DNA of 64,000 nt, taken from positions 2,561,501-2,625,500 of the forward strand of contig NW_024037057.1 of NCBI RefSeq assembly GCF_015706575.1, read 5' to 3'. The translations under genes and the position numbers were made by a program. This document shows positions 1 through 10,449 of the stretch, in pieces (position 1 is the stretch's first letter; every line of letters starts with the position of its first letter). The DNA comes from Patiria miniata (taxonomy: Eukaryota > Echinodermata > Asteroidea > Valvatida > Asterinidae). The notes below the pieces were generated by a model. It saw only the letters and a program-made list of their open reading frames with translations, did not search any database and was not told the DNA's origin.

Positions 1-439
1 TGGGAGTCCAGAGAGGCCACATAAAGCTTATTCCCGTTAAAATTGTGCAGCAGCAGGATTTCAGTCAAACCAATGAGTTTGGCGGTTTGAGACATCATCT
101 TTTATTTAAAAAAAAAAAACATTTTCATTTTGCCGACGCGCATGGCTACGGCAACGCGCGCGCATACCAGAAACCGGAGAATTTTTGTTTTGGACTTTAC
201 TTCTCTTTTTTTTTAAACTCCGGAGCTTTAAATGAGAAGAAAAGGCTGAATTTTATTTTATCATTCATCAGAACTTGATTCAAAACAATTTGGGGTAGAA
301 TATTCGCTTTGGGGGAAAATTTGTTGTTTACGTGATAATTATGTTTCACGCATACGTATTACAGTCAATGACTTAACCGAGATGCAAACAAAATATTTGC
401 ACACCAGAATGTCTTTTCACTCTTTTTGGTTGTAGAAAG
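1..439 (+). other. 5' flank / intron end of first TRIM gene
   Basis: No gene seen. From about 400 onward the sequence matches the stretch just before the other TRIM starts (a pyrimidine-rich run, then TTGGTTGTAG and AAAG before ATG). The AG at 434-435 is a candidate splice acceptor. Further left it does not match the other copies. It has an A-run near 108-119 and a small CG-rich patch at 135-165. Confidence 0.5.
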
Positions 440-2356
440 ATGGCGGAAGCTGCAGCCCAATCTGTGCTTGGTACAATCAGTCGGGGACACCTCGAATGCC
501 CGATTTGTTGCTGTCGTTTCGCCGATCCCAAGATGCTGGACTGTCTGCACAACTTTTGCCTAAACTGTCTACTCGAGCTCATCAGCAGACAGCAACCCAA
601 TGCAGACGAGATTACTTGCCCAGTTTGCAGATGGGTAACTGCGGTACCAGACACCGGATTGCAGGGTCTACCAAACTGCTTTTTCCTGAGTTCCCTCGTC
701 GATGAATTCAACAAGCAGGAGCGGTTGCTAGAAGACGCGAGAGCGGATACTCGTTCATGTGAGGAATGCGACGAGGGCTTAGAAGCCGTCTCAAGGTGCT
801 TAGACTGTGATGGGAACATCTGTCAGAAATGTTTGGATGCCCATCGGAAAATGAAATCTACTAAGAAACATCGGATCGTAAACTTCGATCCAAGTAGATC
901 ACAGGATTTTCGGAAGAAAGATTTTCGGAAGGAAGATTGGAAGCAATGTCACAAGCATACTAATCAGGAACTCTGTTTTTACTGCGAGACATGCAAAACC
1001 CTAGCGTGTGTAAAGTGTGCTGCGTTAGATCATCGAGGAGCAGAGCATGAATACAGAGAAGTTGCCGATGCCATACGATCGTACCGTCTGGATGTCGAAC
1101 AGATTCTGCAAAGGTTCAGACGGAGCGAAGTGGTTTTCAAAGTCACCGACGAATCACTGACGCATGCCAGAAACCGGGTCAGAATCATGGTCGCCCGGGC
1201 TTGTAAAGACATCACCGCCAAAGAAGAAGAGATTGCCAAGATCAGAGACAAATCTCGCCTTCTCAGAGACAAAGTATCACAAATCGGAGCAGAACGAGAT
1301 AGGAAATTCGAGGAAGACCAGAAAAGCAACCGTGACAAAATGGAGCGGGCTGAGCAAATCGTAGCGGCAGTCAACAACTTGATTCAGCAAGCTGACGACT
1401 TCGAGCTTCTGGACCTCAAACCGAAGGTGATGCACAACTTGAAGTTCCACAAGAAACTCAAATTGAGGAAGGCACAGCATGAGCTCTCATTCATCGGGGT
1501 CAAATGTCAAGATGTCGTTACAGATACACACCTCGGTGAAGTACTTCAGGAAAAAAAGTGGGAGATGAGGGAAGAGATCTTCAATGTTGGGCAGGAAGAA
1601 TTTGAGACTGTTACAGGCATCGCCTGTTTAAGCAATGGTGACATTGTCGTAGTTGACAATGATAAGAAGCAGTTGATGAATTGTACTTCCACTGGGAAGT
1701 ATGAAGGAAGTGTTGGTCGGGAGAAGTTGAATGACCCATGGGGAGTAGCGGCGACCTCCGATGACCTACTTCTGGTCACTGATAAGGACTATGTTAAGGT
1801 GTTTGACTGTAGTCTAGAATTCATTCACCAGTTTGCATCATCAAAGGATGCGGAAAACGTTGATTCAAAGTGTCGTCTTGACGACATCGCTGTGGACAAG
1901 AATAATCGGATAGCAGTTGCAGACAGAGGGCGAAAGCTGATATCTCTCCACCATATGGATGGGTCCTTGATTACAACCATACCACATGGGGACATGGTCG
2001 GTGGCTATTTGGCCATCGGGATCAAGGAACGTTTGATCTTCACCAACTACCTTAAGAACCAGTTGATTTGCACTACCTACACGGGAGATGAGGTGTTCAA
2101 TGTCGACACTTCAATTGGCGAAATACCTGTAATTATAAGACCATCTGGTGTGTGCTGCGATGATGCTGGGGACATCTATGTTTCCGTTGACCTCAATAAA
2201 GGTGAAAGCGTTGAAGTGCACCATTATTCACCCGAGGGAGTCTTCATTGGGTGTGTGGCTCGCGGAATTTGGTATCCCGGTGGCTTGGCATTCATGCAAA
2301 GCAGAGACCTTGTGGTGGCTGATTGTGTGACTGTCAAAATCTTTCATCGGGTGTGA
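440..2356 (+). CDS. TRIM-NHL E3 ubiquitin ligase, copy 1 (intact, 638 aa)
   Basis: Predicted RING-type E3 ubiquitin ligase of the tripartite-motif family. Seen in order: C3HC4 RING with C20, C23, C35, H37, C40, C43, C60, C63; B-box 1 with C107, C110, C120, C123, C128, C131, H135, H144; B-box 2 with C170, H173, C182, C185, C190, C193, H198, H203; coiled coil about 205-335; NHL-type beta-propeller about 385-638 with repeated xIAVAD / GDIxV strands. The RING recruits an E2, the coiled coil dimerises, and the propeller should bind the target. The start was chosen because MAEAAA and the bases before it are conserved in every copy. One exon codes for the whole protein. The propeller loop before VHHYSPEG lacks the acidic repeat of later copies. 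The RING segment resembles copies 55170 and 63829, but B-box 1 resembles 23590, so the gene looks mosaic. The family is certain; the nearest named member (TRIM56, TRIM2/3) is not. Confidence 0.93.
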   Translation: MAEAAAQSVLGTISRGHLECPICCCRFADPKMLDCLHNFCLNCLLELISRQQPNADEITCPVCRWVTAVPDTGLQGLPNCFFLSSLVDEFNKQERLLEDARADTRSCEECDEGLEAVSRCLDCDGNICQKCLDAHRKMKSTKKHRIVNFDPSRSQDFRKKDFRKEDWKQCHKHTNQELCFYCETCKTLACVKCAALDHRGAEHEYREVADAIRSYRLDVEQILQRFRRSEVVFKVTDESLTHARNRVRIMVARACKDITAKEEEIAKIRDKSRLLRDKVSQIGAERDRKFEEDQKSNRDKMERAEQIVAAVNNLIQQADDFELLDLKPKVMHNLKFHKKLKLRKAQHELSFIGVKCQDVVTDTHLGEVLQEKKWEMREEIFNVGQEEFETVTGIACLSNGDIVVVDNDKKQLMNCTSTGKYEGSVGREKLNDPWGVAATSDDLLLVTDKDYVKVFDCSLEFIHQFASSKDAENVDSKCRLDDIAVDKNNRIAVADRGRKLISLHHMDGSLITTIPHGDMVGGYLAIGIKERLIFTNYLKNQLICTTYTGDEVFNVDTSIGEIPVIIRPSGVCCDDAGDIYVSVDLNKGESVEVHHYSPEGVFIGCVARGIWYPGGLAFMQSRDLVVADCVTVKIFHRV

Positions 2357-2810
2357 GCCGAATATAGTCCGTACTGATTGACATTAGCCGACAACACACA
2401 CGGACTTTGCTTCATTTTGACTTTATGTTCGTAGTAATCAGCGATCTAGTATTAACTATTTAATGATTTGCTGAGTACTGTTGGGCTCGAGATAATCGAC
2501 GCTGATGAACACTAAAACTACGAAACGTCTTTTGCACACAAGTGTTAGAGTTTTATGATCTCTGGAAAGCCCCAATAAACACACTCGGGTTTGTTTTTGG
2601 TGTAATCAGAGATTGTTTGTTGCTCCTCATCATCGATCTTGTGTTTATAAGTTTTTTGCAAAGCTCCCATTGGTTTTGTACAGGTTTTCTAATCGAGGTC
2701 GTCCTCGATTTGACTCTTGTCCTCAATTACTTGACATGCTTCACATGTGCGTCCTCGATTTACACCATATATCATGCACACACACGCACATGAACACACT
2801 CATGTCCATA
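2357..2810 (+). other. 3' flank of TRIM copy 1
   Basis: Non-coding. The first 200 bases (from the TGAGCC after the stop, through the CCGACAACACACAC stretch) match the DNA after the relic at 9519-9942 and, more weakly, the 3' flanks of later copies, so this is shared 3'UTR/flank. Beyond about 2600 I see only T-rich sequence with a few repeats of TCCTCGATTT. Confidence 0.6.
2574..2579 (+). promoter_or_regulatory. candidate polyadenylation signal
   Basis: AATAAA lies 218 bases after the stop codon of the first TRIM gene, the first canonical signal downstream. A G/T-rich stretch (GGGTTTGTTTTTGGTG) follows within 10 bases, as expected for a cleavage-site context. Confidence 0.4.
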
Positions 2811-3310
2811 CCTAGTGTGGAAATTTTCTTTGTTTTCGTGTAGTTAAGAAAAACCTGTGAGAAGAATCATTTTACTCACACTGTAAAAACTCTTTGAACC
2901 CACGTTTTGTACTATGATTCCCTTGAGTGTTTCTCTTCATTTTGCCACGGATATACGTAACCCAAAAATGCCTCTTAACCTGTTTTCCAGAGAAGGGGAA
3001 ACATTGTGTGGACGTGGGCAAGTGCACACAACGTATATGAAAACCGGTTGATGTGGACATCTTTTGTTCGGAAGTCCAAACAGTAAATGTAATACTTTTC
3101 CACACATTACATACCTATTGTGGACTTTCTTTTGTATTCGTGTAGTTAAGAAAAACAGAGTAAAAGCTCATCTTACTTGCACTGTTTTTTTTCATGATTT
3201 CCTTGAGTGTTCCTCTTCAATTTGCGACTAATAAACCAAACCCAAAAATGCATCTAAACCTAATTTATTAGAAAGGGGAAACCTCGTGTGAACGTGTGCA
3301 ATTCCACAAA
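2811..3310 (+). repeat. pair of diverged direct repeats, about 230 bp each
   Basis: Copy one runs about 2811-3040, copy two about 3113-3310. Both open with CCTAnTGTGG. They share TTCGTGTAGTTAAGAAAAAC, TTTCCTTGAGTGTT/CCCTTGAGTGTT, CCCAAAAATGC and GAAGGGGAAAC or its close variants, in the same order. Spacing is about 300 bp. No inverted ends or coding potential seen. Confidence 0.7.
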
Positions 3311-4689
3311 TCGTTCACGCTCCGTGCAACTTTTGTTTACAGGTCCGCAGGAGTAGGCCTATGTACGGTTACTCGGTTAGAGCACAAGTGTACCTACCTG
3401 CAATCGTGGACCCCTATTGTCCCTCTTTTCTTTGTACTTAAACGTTTTAGGATGAAATCCCATATGTTTTGTTCACGATTGTCATTGGGGACCTTCGGAA
3501 ATTGTGGACCCTATTGTCTTCTATTGTTTAGCGCCCCCTATACAAACATATAAAAGCTCTTAAAATACCAGATCATGATCCATGTTTTATGTATCCTTGA
3601 CGTAGGGGATAATCCTATGGCATATTATTTTCTGTACTTTATGAGCGTTTACTGTACAAAAAAAAAAAATAATAAAATAAACAGAGCAATCTTAACATCA
3701 GATTAAGGCTTTTCGTTGAAGCAGAGCGCAGTCAGTAATAGCACAAATTTCTAAAGGAAATATCTCAGTTTGCTATTTGCTCTACATTGAATGTTTATGC
3801 TTTCTAAAACAGTATTCATCAAGGTAGAAGTAGATGGTTCGCGTGCAATTTGGGATAACTTCTGAGCCATAGCTCTCACATGAAAATAATTTCAAAGATA
3901 ATGAATCGCAATTACATGGCGTCAACAACCTCAAACTCCTACCTAATCAGAGAGGTTTTCGTGAGCTCAAAAGCGGTCCATCCTCACCCAACGTCAGGCA
4001 CTAAGACGTATGATTGGGCAGGCTAAGAGCAACTAGAATTGACTCTTTGTCTACTCCAAGAAAGTCATATATAGATACAATACGAGTTCTGAGATCATTG
4101 GAATATATGAACACTATTCTTAGAGAAAACATGTAATATTAATAGTCAATGCAATTCCCATTCGTGTGCATCATTGTCCTCTTATCTGCTATGCCATTTT
4201 GAGCAACTTCCATACAAAAAAGTAAAACAATAATAAACGGAATTATTTCTTTTCGGGGAAAAAAATTCTTTATTGTCAGAGCTTAATGATGTTTATTTTA
4301 ATATATTTTTTATTTGGTGATATAATTATCATGGGTTTTTCCATAAGGGTCATTTTATTTTGGGGTTGATTTTTCATTTTCATTAAAATTCTTTCCACTT
4401 CGGTACAAATATTTTTGAGTCCTTGAACGTCAATTTAATGATTATTTTGCAGAGTAACCACAAGACGAACTTTTTACCAACTTTGAAGGAATAACGTTTT
4501 GTTCTTATAGTTCATACTTTCAGTTCATACAGACATTAATGTTGGCCCCAACATGAGCATGGAAAGGGTCGTATGAAGATAACGACTCATGATGGCACTG
4601 AGCTCCTGACTTTATTCCAATTAGAATAGATCAATTTCACGGTCTTAGCACAAGTGAATGATGATGCATAACTAAACCCGTAGGATTCT
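3311..4689. other. unassigned intergenic DNA
   Basis: AT-rich sequence with an A-run near 3658-3670 and T-rich patches near 4290-4320. Open frames are short and look random. I see no gene, RNA or clear transposon end here. Confidence 0.5.
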
Positions 4690-5334
4690 AAACGATGCGT
4701 AAGAGGGAGATCACAATCGCAAAAGGGCGCAATATCAAAATGGGGAGAGAAAAGTGGCATCGTTTACTCCTACATAATTATTACAAGAGCCGGGTCGATT
4801 CAACTTATTCATCGTTGTTCAGCTTTGCGTGTAGTGCAAATTGTAGTTTGTATTTTAACAAGTGCCCATGCAAGATAAGTCAACTATAAATCATGTCAAC
4901 AAGCGTTCAAGTGGTTCTGATGTCAAAGAACTGTTACGATATCGTTGTGATCGGGGGACTTCGTTCCCACACGGGACGTGATACACCCAACCGACATTTG
5001 ACTTTACCACAAAAATTGAATTTGTAGCTGTTGCATTATTCCTTACCTTATTTTTAAAACTGACTGTAGGTCTAAGAAACCAACAAAATGAATCAAAAAC
5101 TTTAAGAATAAAAGAAAATGCAAGCATTTGATTAAAATACAGAAGCTTCTTTGTATTGACAGTTGACATCATTGCTAGTGTTATACACCAGGTGTTGCAA
5201 GGTAGCAATGTAAATGCAATTACTAGGCACGAGTGCACGGACGGGATGACTGATTCGACTTTGGACCTCTCAATTTGCATTGTGCCACGAAAATAGCTAC
5301 TCTTGTCCTCGATGATGATCGTCTATTTATTGCA
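4690..5334 (+). repeat. partial copy of the TRIM-upstream duplicon
   Basis: Contains the block with TCAACAAGCG, CAAGTGGTTC, AAAGAACTGTT and GTGATACACCCAAC in that order, which recurs near 6265, 33170, 45600, 53850 and 62390. It stops before the exon-like block found in the complete copies. The 129-residue frame on the minus strand here falls inside this repeat and is not kept in the other copies. Confidence 0.65.
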
Positions 5335-6834
5335 GGGTTTACCAACACCCCGGCTGATTGCAGGTTTCACTATGAGCAATGTCAACAGACAACTCTCTGA
5401 GCACCCCACGAGGAAAAAATAATAGTGAATTTTCGAATCGGTTGTCAAAGTATTAATAAATTAACCCAAAGAATTTTTAACAAATTCAGCCACGATGAAG
5501 GACAATTTACAATTATTTTGTTGATGGACCCAAGCGTTCTACAGGCATTTCCAGAGATTGCATTTCCTCCCCCTGCAGGTTGTGTTAACAAAAACAAAAT
5601 CAATGACAATCACCTAATAATGGTTTAAAGAATGGACTCAAATTTCAATGTTACGAAGTCAAAATTTCAGTAAAGTTGACGAAGGCGTTACTGATAGGAA
5701 ATGTTTTGGTTTTTTTTAAGCTCACCTATTAAAGCCAAAGTAAGCCTGTAAAATATTTCTCCACGAGTTGTTTTTTTTTCTTCTAAATGACCTAAAATGC
5801 TGGTTGTTGCTGTCAAATTTGGACATGTATTTGGACAAAATATACACTTGTTGTGGTATTCATACAATCACTTTCACGCCTTGAAAAGTACATGGGAAAA
5901 GTCATATAGCACTTAGATCCAGACTTTAGTGCACTTGAAATAAACCAGTGTCATTGTTTAACGTACACTTAAATGGTAATGCAATAAACAAAACTATATA
6001 AAACCACGAGCACCAGCGTAGGTTTTGAGATTGTCTGTAACTGTCACCATCGTGAGAGAGCGCAATGTCAAAATGGGTAAAACAAAAAAGGACAGCAGCG
6101 TCATTTGCAAATCACAAGCCAGGCAGTGCTCTGTGAAGTAAACGAGCCTAGAAGTAGAGTTCATCATTGTTCACCTCTGCGTTCAATGTGTAGTGGGGTA
6201 CAACGCCATGTGCCCATGCAATTATTATAGGGGCCTAAGCTACATTATCAATTGTGTCAACAAGCATTGAAGTCAAGTGGTTTGGTTGGTAAAGAACTGT
6301 TCCAATATTACAGTGACCTGGAGACTTTGTCCCCAAACGGCGAGATACACCCAACGCATTTTGAACACCAAAACTGAATCTGGCAGCAGTTGCATTAAGT
6401 CATATTCAGGAAAAAAAATTATGAGAGGCTAGACAAAAGAAAGTCCAATACTTCAAGATTGAAACAACAGTAAAACATTGGACTGAGGTGCAATAGCTAC
6501 TTATTATTGTCAGGTTGACAGCATTGATTATCTTTCATACCGGACGTTGAGAGGTAGCTAAGGCTACACAGCTACTAGACGACGCACGATAAAATGACTT
6601 TTAACCTATATCGATATGCAGTGGGCTACAAAAATAGATTTTGGTTTTTCCCGACATTGCGAAATCGGAGTAGTATATTACATAGTGAATACGAATTCAT
6701 AACAGTCATCATCCGGATGTATTCCCTCACAGCGATAGTTCTCTTCTTCAATTGTTACCATTACAAGAAGTTTCATGAGAGAGAACCACACATGGTGGAG
6801 ATCTTGAACTAGTGTTTTCGCAAGTTCAGACAAG
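5335..6834 (+). repeat. TRIM-upstream duplicon with candidate non-coding first exon
   Basis: Colinear with 44055-46165, 52615-54356 and 60555-63000. Order shared: GCAGGGTTTACCAACA block, the AACAAATTCAGCCACGATGA block, the AAGCCTGTAAAAT and CATATAGCACTTAG blocks, the GTCAACAAGC block, then the exon-like block about 6600-6834 (GGTTTTTCCCGACATTGCGA, CATAGTGAATACGAATTC, TCTCTTCTTCAATTGTTACC). It ends with CAAG|GTGGGT. This copy lacks the small inverted repeat seen at 53454, so it shows the empty site. Confidence 0.7.
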
Positions 6835-7843
6835 GTGGGTGTCATGGTATATAAAAAAAAATACATGTCGAATTTGTAAGTTTAAATTTCAACCATTTTA
6901 TATGTTTATAAAGTAAATGCGATTGCTTACGTTACTGGTGATAAAGTTGTCAATTGCATTTTAAATACATTATGTTTACAGAAAAAGGAACTGTTTTCAA
7001 TACAACAAGCTGCATCTTTAGAAACATACACTCAACCCAAAAAGAAAGTCCCCCCCCCCCTTAATACTTCCTTTATGTCTTACTCAAAAACTACTGAGCC
7101 CATCTTGCTCAAATTACAAATGATCGGTACAAACATTCCTTGGAAATCCAGTATACTCTATGTTTGGCCCAAAACAGTGATAATGTGTAAAAAAAAAAAA
7201 AAAAAAATATGCAATTTATGACAAAGGGCACCGAAAAAAGTTGCACTTTTTAAACTTGCAAGGTGAGTGTGAACCACAACTTGCACGTACACAAAAGTGG
7301 AACTGTTTTCGGTAGCATTTGTCACGAATTGCATTATTTCGTACATATGATCACTTTTTTGGGCCAAATATAGAGTACGGCTGGATTGCTAGGGAATTTC
7401 TGTACCGATTAGTCGTTATTTGAGCGAGAGGCTCTCAGTAGCTTTTGAGTTCGACAAAAAAGTATAGGAAGGGGACTTTTTTTGGTCGAGTGTAGGAGAC
7501 GCACCTAAGCAAACATAAGGTAACTGCAGACTTAGCATGCGCACATTAGAAAAAGTGCAACAGGTGTTCTATAGTAGAGACGGCTGGATGGACTTCATAA
7601 GAAGTATTATCCATAAAACCAAAAAACAAACGTGCACCACAAGAACGGAGTATATGACCCTTTGACAAAATGTCTCGTTCCTTTTCCCTTCCCCATTACA
7701 CAGAAATCAACTCACGGCAGTGAAACTTGGTATACGGTTTCTCAGATGTTCAATATTTTCTTTCAACCAACGTATATCAGAATTGTTACGATAAGTTGTC
7801 CAACCATGTAACCAGTAAATCTTTCATTCTTTTTTGGTTGTAA
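6835..7843 (+). other. candidate 5'UTR intron, acceptor lost
   Basis: Donor CAAG|GTGGGT at 6835 is at the same place as in the other units. At the matching acceptor the usual TTGTAG reads TTGTAA (7842-7843), so AG has become AA just before the stub start codon at 7847. The next usable acceptor is the AG at 9517-9518. The interval also carries a palindromic transposon. Confidence 0.5.
7029..7492. mobile_element. palindromic MITE, TA target (Tc1/mariner-like)
   Basis: Ends are ACACTCAACCCAAAAAGAAA and the inverse of TTTTTTTGGTCGAGTGT, flanked by TA at 7027-7028 and 7493-7494. The arms stay complementary for over 200 bases (for example TTTGGCCCAAAA against TTTTTTGGGCCAAA, and GGTGAGTGTGAACCACAACTT near the centre). 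The whole element can fold into one hairpin. No transposase is encoded. Confidence 0.75.
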
Positions 7844-7846
7844 AAT

Positions 7847-7871
7847 ATGGTGGAAGCTGCAGCCAAGATAT
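7847..7871 (+). pseudogene. TRIM start-only stub
   Basis: The upstream TRIM signature (AATTGTTACGATAAG, TTTTTTGGTTGTA) is followed by ATGGTGGAAGCTGCAGCCAA, matching the conserved MAEAAAK start with one change. After about eight codons the sequence leaves the gene and joins DNA that matches the intron of the next unit (compare 46610-46650). The rest of the gene is gone, probably by deletion between tandem units. Confidence 0.75.
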
Positions 7872-7959
7872 ATTTTAGTATTTTACACTTAAAAAAACGT
7901 GAAAATACCTGTTTTAGATTGAAAGTAGACAATGCGAACCTTTTATTTGTTTTGAACTA

Positions 7960-9277
7960 CAGGGTGTATCAAAAAAAGTATACACTTAGAGAAATGTATC
8001 AAACAAAAAGATGTTTTATAATTTTTCAAAAATCTGTCACTAAATATTGATGGACCAAGGTCATACGCTTTAATTGCCACCATGTCAATCTTCAGCTGTT
8101 CCACATGAGTGAACACTAGCTATTTACTTTCATCAGAATGGGCTTGAGCACAAAAGTGAAATGGTTAAAACATAATCAAACACCGTGGTAGGGAAGTTTA
8201 GGCATGTGCTTTGATGCTCACAAATGTTCAAGAAAATTTGATTAACCCTTAGTCCTCCACAGGCCCACCAGGTTTGGACTCAAGTTGCGCCTTCCTCAAA
8301 ACATTAACAACAGCATGACCTTACAAGTCAATGATTAGGCCTAATGGTAATCGTCATGAAGGAATGCAACGTGTGCACTTCATGCATGCACGATTCAGTC
8401 TTCGACGTGGCCACCTCTTCTTTGCACACAGACGTCTGCCCTCCTCAGCATGTCAATGATTTTCGTCATTTTCGTCCTGGCAGAAGAAATGGACAATTTA
8501 GGCGTGCCTGGTGGGCGCAAGATGGGGCACCACCGCACAAGAGGAGGATCGTAACTGAACGGCTCACTGAATTGTTTGGCGATCGCTTCATCGCATTAAA
8601 CCGGCCCGTCGAGTGGCCCCCAAGATCGCCCAACATACTGGACTTTCTCTTGTGAGGCCATGTTAAGTCTAAGGAGTAACACCACTCCACCTAGAGACCT
8701 GGATGACCTGCAAGAACGTGTTACTGCCGAAGTTGATGTTGTGAGGCAGGATACCGCAATGATTAGGTGCGCAGTTTATGACATGCTGAGGAGGACAGAA
8801 TTCTGCGTGCAAAGAAGAGGTGGCCACGTCAAAGACTGAATCGTGCATGCATGAAGTGCAAACGTTGCATTCCCTCATGACGATTACCATTAGGCCTAAT
8901 CATTGACTTGTAAGGTCATGCTGTTGTTAATAATTTGAGGAAGGCGCAACTTGAGTCCAAACTTGGTGGGCCTGTGGAGGACTAAGGGTTAATCCAATTT
9001 TCTTGAAAATTTGTGAGCAACAAAACACATGCCTAAACTTCCCTACCAAGGTGTTTGATTATGTTTTAACCATTTCAATTTTGTGCGCAAGCCGATTTAA
9101 ATCTGCTGAAAGTAAATAGCTAGTGTTCACTCATGCGGAACAGCTGAAGATGGACATCGTGGCAATTAAAACGTAAGACCTTGGTCCATCAATATTTAGT
9201 GACAGATTTTTGAAAATTATAAAACATCCTTTTTTGATACATTTCTCTAAGTGTATACTTTTTTTTGATCCACCCTT
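7960..9277. mobile_element. foldback mariner-like element with two inverted right ends
   Basis: Ends are CAGGGTGTATCAAAAAAAGT and the inverse of TTTTTTTTGATCCACCCTT, flanked by TA (7958-7959, 9278-9279). Arms of about 500 bp (7960-8456 and 8779-9277) are inverted copies of each other. The arms contain the tail of a transposase gene plus its 3' flank, so the left end has been replaced by a second, inverted right end. A transposase fragment lies in the middle. The DNA on either side matches the region near 46650, which shows the empty site. Confidence 0.8.
8463..8838 (+). pseudogene. mariner/IS630-like (DDE) transposase, C-terminal fragment
   Basis: Encodes the hallmarks QDGAPPH and, 34 residues on, VEWPPRSPNILDF, typical of the DDE_3-type transposases of the Tc1/mariner/IS630 group. 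After a stop at 8653-8655 the homology goes on in another frame (RDLDDLQERVTAEVD, then AVYDMLRRTEFC) to a stop near 8838. The N-terminal DNA-binding half is absent. Broken and not functional by itself. Confidence 0.8.
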
Positions 9278-9518
9278 TATAAGAATGAAGAGGAGGCTTT
9301 TGTAAAGTGCCCTATCGCATCCTATTCCTGAACTTAGATAACCCCAAATACCCTCAGTTGAGACAACAAAACACCGCAACTTAAGATCTGTAAAACAAAT
9401 TGCAAGTTTTGTCTCAGATTTTCTATCATTTTTGTTCAACCGATACGCATTGGAATTGTTACGATACGTTGTCCCACTATGGTACTGGGTATGTCTTTTC
9501 ACTCTCATTTTGTCGTAG
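9278..9518 (+). other. remaining intron before TRIM relic
   Basis: Matches the 240 bases before the start at 46936 (CTTATCGCATCC, TTTCTATCATTTTT, GGAATTGTTACGATACGTT). It ends in a pyrimidine-rich stretch and CGTAG directly before the ATG, a candidate splice acceptor. Confidence 0.55.
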
Positions 9519-9942
9519 ATGGCAAAAGCTGCAACCAAATCCGTGCTGGGTACAATCAGTCGGGGACACCTTGAATGTCCGATTTGTTGCTGTCGTTTCA
9601 CCGATCCCAAGATGCTGGACTGTCTGCACATCTTCTGCCTGAATTGCCTTGAAGAGTTCATCAGCAGTCAGCACACCAAGACAGACGAGATTACTTGCCC
9701 AGGTTTCATTTCGGGGGAAACATGTACTACCCTCTCACGTGTGCTGCGCCAATAATGGGGACATCTATGTTTCCGTTCATCTCAAGAGTGGAGGCGGTGA
9801 AGTGCACCATTACTCACCCGAGGGCGTCTTCATTGGGCGGGTGGCTCGCGGAATTTACCCTACCTGCGGCCTGACATTCACGCAAAGTGGAGACCTCGTG
9901 GCGGCTGATTGTATCTGTGTCAAGATCTTTCAGCGGGTGTGA
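9519..9942 (+). pseudogene. TRIM-NHL relic with large internal deletion
   Basis: Starts MAKAATKSVLG and keeps the RING up to C60 (the last CxxC is cut after CPG). It then jumps to a short unrelated stretch with a frame change and a stop at 9753-9755. In a different frame, from about 9741, the last propeller blade resumes (GDIYVSVHL, VHHYSPEGVFIG, QRV stop). The second B-box, coiled coil and five blades are missing, roughly 520 codons. The 3' flank remains typical, so the deletion is internal to a once complete copy. Confidence 0.9.
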
Positions 9943-10449
9943 GCCATATTAGTCCGTACTGATTGGCGACAACCCGTCACAACCGACAACACACACAGGC
10001 ATCAGTCCATCTTGGCCCAATGTTCGCAGTGATTACAGCCAAAATGTGTACTTCCTATCGAATGGTTCGCCGAGTCCTGTGGGCGCTAGATTTTGGACGC
10101 AGAAATGCACATTAAAATTACCCCACGCCTTGCCTTTCGCAATTTATAATATAGGGGAGACACACACACAAACAAAAGCATAAAACGAGGTAGATTTAAA
10201 TATGTTTCATATAAGCATGAACAAAATCTTTGAAATATGAGCGTGATGCAAGTTTTTCTCGAGGCGTGCCTGAATTGCTTTTGCAACCCGAACGTGAAGG
10301 CACATTATTTGTTTACAGCTCTTATCTTTTTCTATAATTTACGTAAAACCAAGTTATATCTGGTTGAGGCGGACTACTTGATTCAGTTGCATGATAACGC
10401 TTCACGAAAACAAATCTTGCCCCCCTCGCCAATTTGGGATGTGGATCTG
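9943..10449 (+). other. 3' flank of TRIM relic
   Basis: The first ~150 bases match the 3' flank of copy 1 (AGTCCGTACTGATTG, CCGACAACACACAC). The later part has no match that I can see and leads into a LINE whose 5' junction lies somewhere about 10430-10455. Confidence 0.5.

Noticed and set aside
45..278. 77-residue frame before the first TRIM
   Set aside because: Crosses A and T homopolymers and has no motif.
4891..5280. 129-residue minus-strand frame
   Set aside because: Lies in the duplicon and is not open in the other copies of the same block.
7847..8050. 67-residue frame from the TRIM stub as a new gene
   Set aside because: Only the first eight codons are TRIM; the rest runs through intron-like DNA and into the transposon end.
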